The notes below the pieces were generated by a model. That model was not told where the DNA came from. It ran no database searches and was given only the letters and a program-made list of their open reading frames with translations. Positions 5,913 through 8,938 of a stretch of 8,938 bases of DNA are shown in pieces. The first letter of the stretch is position 1. The number at the start of each line of letters is the position of its first letter. Position numbers and translations under genes: made by a program. This DNA comes from Nitrososphaerota archaeon (GTDB taxonomy: Archaea > Thermoproteota > Nitrososphaeria > Nitrososphaerales > CADDZS01), in the NCBI GenBank assembly GCA_027314685.1, contig DAHVAI010000297.1, positions 1 through 8,938 on the forward strand, written 5' to 3'.

Positions 5913-7190
5913 TTGCCTGACACGCTTTCAGTGAAGGATAACCGTAGCGGAAAGCAGTACGAAATTCCGATAAACGAAAACGCTGTAAGAGCGATAGAGC
6001 TTCGAAACATCAAGTCTTCAGAAGCAGATTTTGGTTTGATGTCTTATGATCCCGCCTTCTTGAACACCGCCTCCTGCAAGAGCAAGATAACATTCATAGA
6101 TGGAGATCAGGGAATCTTGAGGTACAGGGGATATCCAATAGAGGAGATCGCAGAAAGCAAGGACTATCTCGAAGTTGCATACCTGCTGATCAATGGCGAG
6201 TTTCCGACTAAATCGCAATACAAAGATTGGGCGCATAACGTCACCTATCACACCAATGTCCATGAAAATGTGAAGAAATTCATGGACGGCTTTCATCACG
6301 ATGCGCATCCAATGGGAATGATGGTGAGCACAATTGCAGCGCTGTCCACTTTCTACCCGGATGCGAAACAAATCTTTGTCGAAAATGCAAGACAGCTTCA
6401 GATTTACAGACTCGTGGGAAAGATTCCCACTCTGGCAGCTTTCGCATACAGGCATTCTCAAGGAATGCCGTACATCTATCCAAGAAACGACCTTTCGTAT
6501 TCGGAAAACTTTCTCTCCATGATGTTCCAGCCTCCTGGAAACATGCCGTACAACCCAGACCCCATACTCGCGCGGGCTCTCAACGTTCTTTTCATACTGC
6601 ACGCAGATCACGAACAAAACTGCAGCTCTACAGCAATGAGGGTTGTCGGTAGCTCGCATTCAGATCCCTTCACTGCTTCGGCTGCCGCCATAGCGGCTCT
6701 TTACGGACCTCTGCACGGAGGGGCTAACGAAGAGGTCGTGAGAATGCTAGAAGAAATTGGGACCAAGGACAAAGTACCCGAGATCATAAGACAAGTGAAA
6801 GAGGGAAAGAGATTACTGTACGGCTTTGGTCATAGAATCTACAAGAACTACGATCCGCGAGCGAAGATAATCAAGAAGATGGCAGACCAAGTGTTTGAGG
6901 TCACCGGAAAAAACAGCCTGCTAGAGATTGCTCTAGAACTGGAAAGCACTGCGCTTTCTGATGAGTACTTCATCAAGAGAAAATTATATCCCAACGTGGA
7001 CTTTTATTCCGGACTAATCTATCAGGCGATAGGAGTACCGATCGACATGTTTCCAGTCATCTTCGCCATCGGGAGGATGTCTGGCTGGCTTGCTCAATGG
7101 CAGGAGCTTTTGCTCGACCCGGATCAGAAGATATCGAGGCCTCGCCAGATCTACACTGGATACCAAGAGAGACACGTTAACAGTAAATGA
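5913..7190 (+). CDS. gltA: Citrate synthase (GltA-like, type II length)
   Basis: It condenses acetyl-CoA with oxaloacetate to citrate, the entry step of the TCA cycle, supplying the substrate of the aconitase in this window. The protein has 425 residues, close to E. coli GltA (427) and longer than the roughly 370-390 residue citrate synthases common in archaea. Family signatures are in order: FIDGDQGILRYRGYPIEE near residue 65, ILHADHEQNCS (H230), LYGPLHGGANEEV with catalytic H268, GFGHRIYKNYDPRAK with H307, and YPNVDFYSG with catalytic D363. These correspond to E. coli H264, H305 and D362. The start is TTG at 5913: an in-frame stop (TAA at 5895) lies just upstream with no ATG or GTG between, and the next in-frame candidate, GTG at 5931, would trim only six residues. 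The stop codon overlaps the TATA-like element of the next gene. Confidence 0.97.
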   Translation: MPDTLSVKDNRSGKQYEIPINENAVRAIELRNIKSSEADFGLMSYDPAFLNTASCKSKITFIDGDQGILRYRGYPIEEIAESKDYLEVAYLLINGEFPTKSQYKDWAHNVTYHTNVHENVKKFMDGFHHDAHPMGMMVSTIAALSTFYPDAKQIFVENARQLQIYRLVGKIPTLAAFAYRHSQGMPYIYPRNDLSYSENFLSMMFQPPGNMPYNPDPILARALNVLFILHADHEQNCSSTAMRVVGSSHSDPFTASAAAIAALYGPLHGGANEEVVRMLEEIGTKDKVPEIIRQVKEGKRLLYGFGHRIYKNYDPRAKIIKKMADQVFEVTGKNSLLEIALELESTALSDEYFIKRKLYPNVDFYSGLIYQAIGVPIDMFPVIFAIGRMSGWLAQWQELLLDPDQKISRPRQIYTGYQERHVNSK

Positions 7191-7195
7191 AATAT
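7190..7195 (+). promoter_or_regulatory. TATA-like box for the VOC gene
   Basis: AAATAT begins on the last base of the citrate synthase TGA and is centred about 26 nt before the ATG at 7219, the spacing expected for a leaderless archaeal transcript. There is no Shine-Dalgarno in the 28-bp gap, which favours this separate promoter over coupled translation. Confidence 0.45.
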
Positions 7196-7218
7196 GTCTC
7201 GAACTGCTAGTTGATTGC

Positions 7219-7563
7219 ATGATCAGCAAAATAAGTTCCTTCGCGGTCGTTGTGAAAGATGAAAAGAAATCCGCAAAGTGGTTCAAAGAAAAACTCGGTT
7301 TCAATATACTAGCAAGCGAAGGCCATTGGGTGACAGTTGCTCCCAAGGGCGCGAAAGACCCGGTCTTGCACCTCTGTAAGACAAAGCCTCTCGAAAAAGG
7401 TAACACCGGTGTTGCGTTCCTGACCAAGGATCTTCAAAAGGAGTACAAAGCACTCTCAAAGAAGGGAGTCGTATTCACTGTAAAACCCAGAGACGACGGA
7501 TGGGGATTTTACTCGATGTTCAAAGACATTGACGGAAACGTCTATTGGCTCCTACCATACTAG
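7219..7563 (+). CDS. Small VOC-superfamily (glyoxalase/bleomycin-resistance fold) protein
   Basis: A 114-residue single-module protein: ISKISSFAVVVKDEKKSAKWFKE has the opening strand and helix of a VOC half, and FYSMFKDIDGNVYWLLPY the closing DxDGN-turn and strand that end most members. These proteins bind metals, drugs or small metabolites. The usual metal-ligand His in the first strand is absent (FAVVV), and the final strand ends WLLPY instead of carrying the usual Glu, so a glyoxalase-type metal site looks unlikely; a binding or unrelated enzymatic role is possible. An upstream in-frame ATG (7090) would add 43 residues overlapping citrate synthase; I chose 7219 because the fold begins directly after it and a TATA-like box is correctly spaced. 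It converges with the hydrolase on the other strand. Confidence 0.85.
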   Translation: MISKISSFAVVVKDEKKSAKWFKEKLGFNILASEGHWVTVAPKGAKDPVLHLCKTKPLEKGNTGVAFLTKDLQKEYKALSKKGVVFTVKPRDDGWGFYSMFKDIDGNVYWLLPY

Positions 7564-7608
7564 GTAGCGTCTGTTTTCATTCGCTTCGAAAAGTTGCGAT
7601 CTATATTT
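7564..7608. other. Convergent intergenic gap
   Basis: These 45 bases separate the stops of the VOC gene (plus) and the hydrolase gene (minus). There is a short T run, TTTT at 7573-7576 on the plus strand, and ATATTTTC near 7603-7610; either may help termination. I see no hairpin. Confidence 0.4.
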
Positions 7609-8397
7609 TCAGAATACCGACATTAGAAATTCGTTCAGATGCCTGTTGAAATCAGAGGGCCTTTCGAGCATCGGCAGATGAGAAGCATCGCGTATCAGGA
7701 CTAGCTTGGATTTCGGAATATTCTCCTTTAGGTAACTGGACCAAGGAACGGGGGACATTTTGTCTTCCTCACCTGCAACTATCAATACTGGTAGATTGAT
7801 GGTCCTCAGTCTCTGCCTGACATCGAAACTATTGCAAGCATCGTAATCTGCAGCAGCAACTGCGCTCTTGCACTTTAGGATCTCGTTTGTTACAAAGCGT
7901 ATAGTATCGAGATTTGTCTTTGCGGAAAACTGCCGGGGTCCGACAACTGATTTAACAGTCTCTTCGAATCGCGCTCTTAGCCCTTCACGTATCGAGGGCA
8001 GGACGCCGAGCTTTGCTCCTGATGAAACTATTACTGCTCCTTTCAAATTCTCTGGATGCTCGATTGCATTTAGCAAGGCTATTGCCCCACCCATCGAGTG
8101 TCCCACTAGAACCGCTTTGTCGGGGCACGTCTTTGAAATGAACTCAGCAACCGTGTCGGAGTAAGATTTAACCAAAATTTCAGATTCAAGCTCTTCCGAT
8201 TTTCCATGACCCGGTAAATCTAATGCGAGAATTCTATAGCGATCCGAAAGAGCTTTCTGGTGATTCCAGAATGAGGCATTCTCGCACGCTCCGTGTACGA
8301 AGACCACGCTTTTTCCTGAGCCAACCTCGTCGTACGCCAATACTTTGCCTTTGATTTTTACTGTCGGCACGACGGCCGTCTTTTCTTCAACATGCAT
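7609..8397 (-). CDS. Alpha/beta-fold hydrolase
   Basis: A 262-residue serine hydrolase of the alpha/beta fold with no signal peptide, so probably cytoplasmic. The oxyanion loop is VFVHGACENASFW (H35-G36), the following strand ends ALDLPGHGKS (60-67), the nucleophile elbow is GHSMGG with S101, the acid is D212 in VAGEEDKMSP, and the base is H240 in DASHLPMLERP. A lid domain lies at about residues 130-195, where substrate preference is set; it is not diagnostic to me. Candidates are esterase, C-C bond hydrolase or lactonase. The ATG at 8397 is followed by a short tail (residues 2-12) before the first strand, as is usual. It is the only gene of its transcript in the window, convergent with the VOC gene, and an inverted repeat lies 5 bp upstream of its start. 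Confidence 0.92.
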   Translation of the reverse strand: MHVEEKTAVVPTVKIKGKVLAYDEVGSGKSVVFVHGACENASFWNHQKALSDRYRILALDLPGHGKSEELESEILVKSYSDTVAEFISKTCPDKAVLVGHSMGGAIALLNAIEHPENLKGAVIVSSGAKLGVLPSIREGLRARFEETVKSVVGPRQFSAKTNLDTIRFVTNEILKCKSAVAAADYDACNSFDVRQRLRTINLPVLIVAGEEDKMSPVPWSSYLKENIPKSKLVLIRDASHLPMLERPSDFNRHLNEFLMSVF

Positions 8398-8401
8398 AAT
8401 T

Positions 8402-8420
8402 TACGCACACTTTGCGCGTA
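8402..8420. promoter_or_regulatory. Imperfect inverted repeat just upstream of the hydrolase gene
   Basis: Arms TACGCACA (8402-8409) and TGCGCGTA (8413-8420) pair at 7 of 8 positions with a 3-base spacer. The element begins 5 bp before the hydrolase ATG, where transcription would start for a short-leader archaeal mRNA. It fits a repressor operator better than a terminator because no T run follows. Its role is inferred only. Confidence 0.4.
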
Positions 8421-8669
8421 GAAAACATGGCCCAACGACCACGAATCCTCGCGTGTAGGCTCCAGTATTCGGGTAACTGATGTGCAACCATCGGCCTTAA
8501 GAACTTAGTGCACGAACCAGCCAGAAAAACGTCGAAATTCGCATACGGAATCTGTTCCTGTGCATATCAAACTGCTATCTCATACTGATGAATGCAAGGA
8601 TCTGCGCAGTGATACTTGTTGATTCTTTAATGATGTATGACTGATTTCGGATGAATTTAGGAAAGCTCG

Positions 8670-8675
8670 TAAATA
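8670..8675 (+). promoter_or_regulatory. TATA box for the four-cysteine small protein
   Basis: TAAATA is centred about 25 nt before the GTG at 8698, the canonical spacing for a leaderless archaeal transcript starting on the G of the start codon. It is the clearest such match in the window after the ilvD promoter. Confidence 0.55.
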
Positions 8676-8697
8676 CAAATCTTGGCATCACGGATAT

Positions 8698-8889
8698 GTG
8701 ACAAAATCCATGAAGCAGAGACAAATTCTGGTACATAATGGCGATCTCGAAAGTAAGGGTGAGTACTATGAATCTTGCAACTCCTGTGCAAAGCATCCTG
8801 TCTATTCTCAACCTCCGGTAACCTTGCACAGAGATGGGATCTGTCTCCTGTGCTTTAACCCGAGTGCGGAACATGTCAGTAGAGCTTGA
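8698..8889 (+). CDS. Small four-cysteine (zinc-knuckle-like) protein, leaderless GTG start
   Basis: This 63-residue protein carries two CxxC pairs, C27-N-S-C30 and C49-L-L-C52, 18 residues apart, the pattern of a small zinc ribbon; H33 and H44 lie between them. I do not recognise the family. The N-terminal 26 residues are polar with no membrane segment, and the C-terminal tail is short. The GTG start is preferred because TAAATA lies about 25 nt before it; ATG at 8710 (residue 5) is the alternative and leaves the motif intact. A function in nucleic-acid or protein binding is a general inference from such proteins, not shown here. An overlapping minus-strand frame (8874-8575) lacks any motif or promoter and is taken to be a shadow. 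Confidence 0.6.
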   Translation: MTKSMKQRQILVHNGDLESKGEYYESCNSCAKHPVYSQPPVTLHRDGICLLCFNPSAEHVSRA

Positions 8890-8938
8890 CGCTCAGCAAG
8901 GAACATGGGGCTAATGCAGATATACAGAGTCTCTTATA

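Larger units (their letters stand above)
8398..8697. other. Non-coding divergent region between the hydrolase and the zinc-knuckle gene
   Basis: This 300-bp stretch holds promoters for both outward-facing genes and the inverted repeat near the hydrolase. Only very short ORFs of under about 30 codons occur in the plus-strand frames I read (for example from ATG 8427 and ATG 8586), with no recognisable motif. I see no tRNA, no long repeat and no convincing RNA structure. Confidence 0.5.

Noticed and set aside
6018..6659. 213-codon minus-strand frame inside citrate synthase
   Set aside because: It is a shadow of a strongly conserved enzyme in the opposite frame; its translation matches no recognisable family.
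7090..7218. Longer N-terminus for the VOC protein, overlapping citrate synthase
   Set aside because: The extra 43 residues are out-of-frame citrate synthase sequence without fold features, and the ATG at 7219 has a well-spaced TATA-like box and begins the first beta strand.
7014..7427. 137-codon minus-strand frame across the citrate synthase end and VOC start
   Set aside because: Antisense to two supported genes, with no motif or promoter.
8575..8874. 99-codon minus-strand frame opposite the four-cysteine gene
   Set aside because: No recognisable motif or clear promoter; the plus-strand frame has paired CxxC motifs and a correctly placed TATA box.
1..8938. CRISPR array, tRNA, rRNA or phage genes
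   Set aside because: No regularly spaced direct repeats, cloverleaf-like segments, rRNA-like sequence or phage proteins were seen when reading the window.

Overview
The window looks archaeal. Several genes have an AT-rich TATA-like element about 25-28 nt before a GTG, ATG or similar start codon and no Shine-Dalgarno sequence, which is the layout of leaderless archaeal transcripts. GTG, TTG and probably CTG starts occur, and there is a small four-cysteine protein of a kind common in archaea. The bulk genes are central metabolism. I lean weakly to a Nitrososphaeria/TACK-like archaeon; the window has no rRNA or other phylogenetic marker to settle this.

Layout. On the minus strand, positions 3730 to 1 hold an AcnA-type aconitase that runs off the left edge. 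Its reading frame is interrupted by a 503-residue intein (2215 to 707) placed exactly before the last of the three cysteines that hold the [4Fe-4S] cluster. Upstream on the same strand is ilvD, dihydroxy-acid dehydratase (5506 to 3788). A symmetric promoter region (about 5523-5557) separates ilvD from a divergent 87-residue glutaredoxin-like gene (5573-5836) that has no ATG, GTG or TTG start. Next on the plus strand are a GltA-like citrate synthase (5913-7190, TTG start) and a small VOC/glyoxalase-fold protein (7219-7563). An alpha/beta hydrolase lies convergently on the minus strand (8397 to 7609). After a 300-base non-coding stretch comes a 63-residue protein with two CxxC pairs (8698-8889).

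How it fits together. Citrate synthase and aconitase catalyse the first two steps of the citric acid cycle. IlvD is the penultimate enzyme of valine/isoleucine synthesis. Aconitase and IlvD are both Fe-S dehydratases, a class sensitive to oxygen and metal stress, and a CxxC glutaredoxin-like protein shares the ilvD promoter region.

The most interesting element is the aconitase intein. Its Cys1 forms a CxxC with the extein cluster ligand at position -3, and its +1 nucleophile is itself a cluster ligand. Protein splicing may therefore be coupled to redox state or cluster assembly. The intein keeps all splicing motifs, but its first LAGLIDADG motif has His where the catalytic Asp should be. Perfect inverted repeats lie at the acn and ilvD/glutaredoxin start regions, and an imperfect one lies just before the hydrolase gene.
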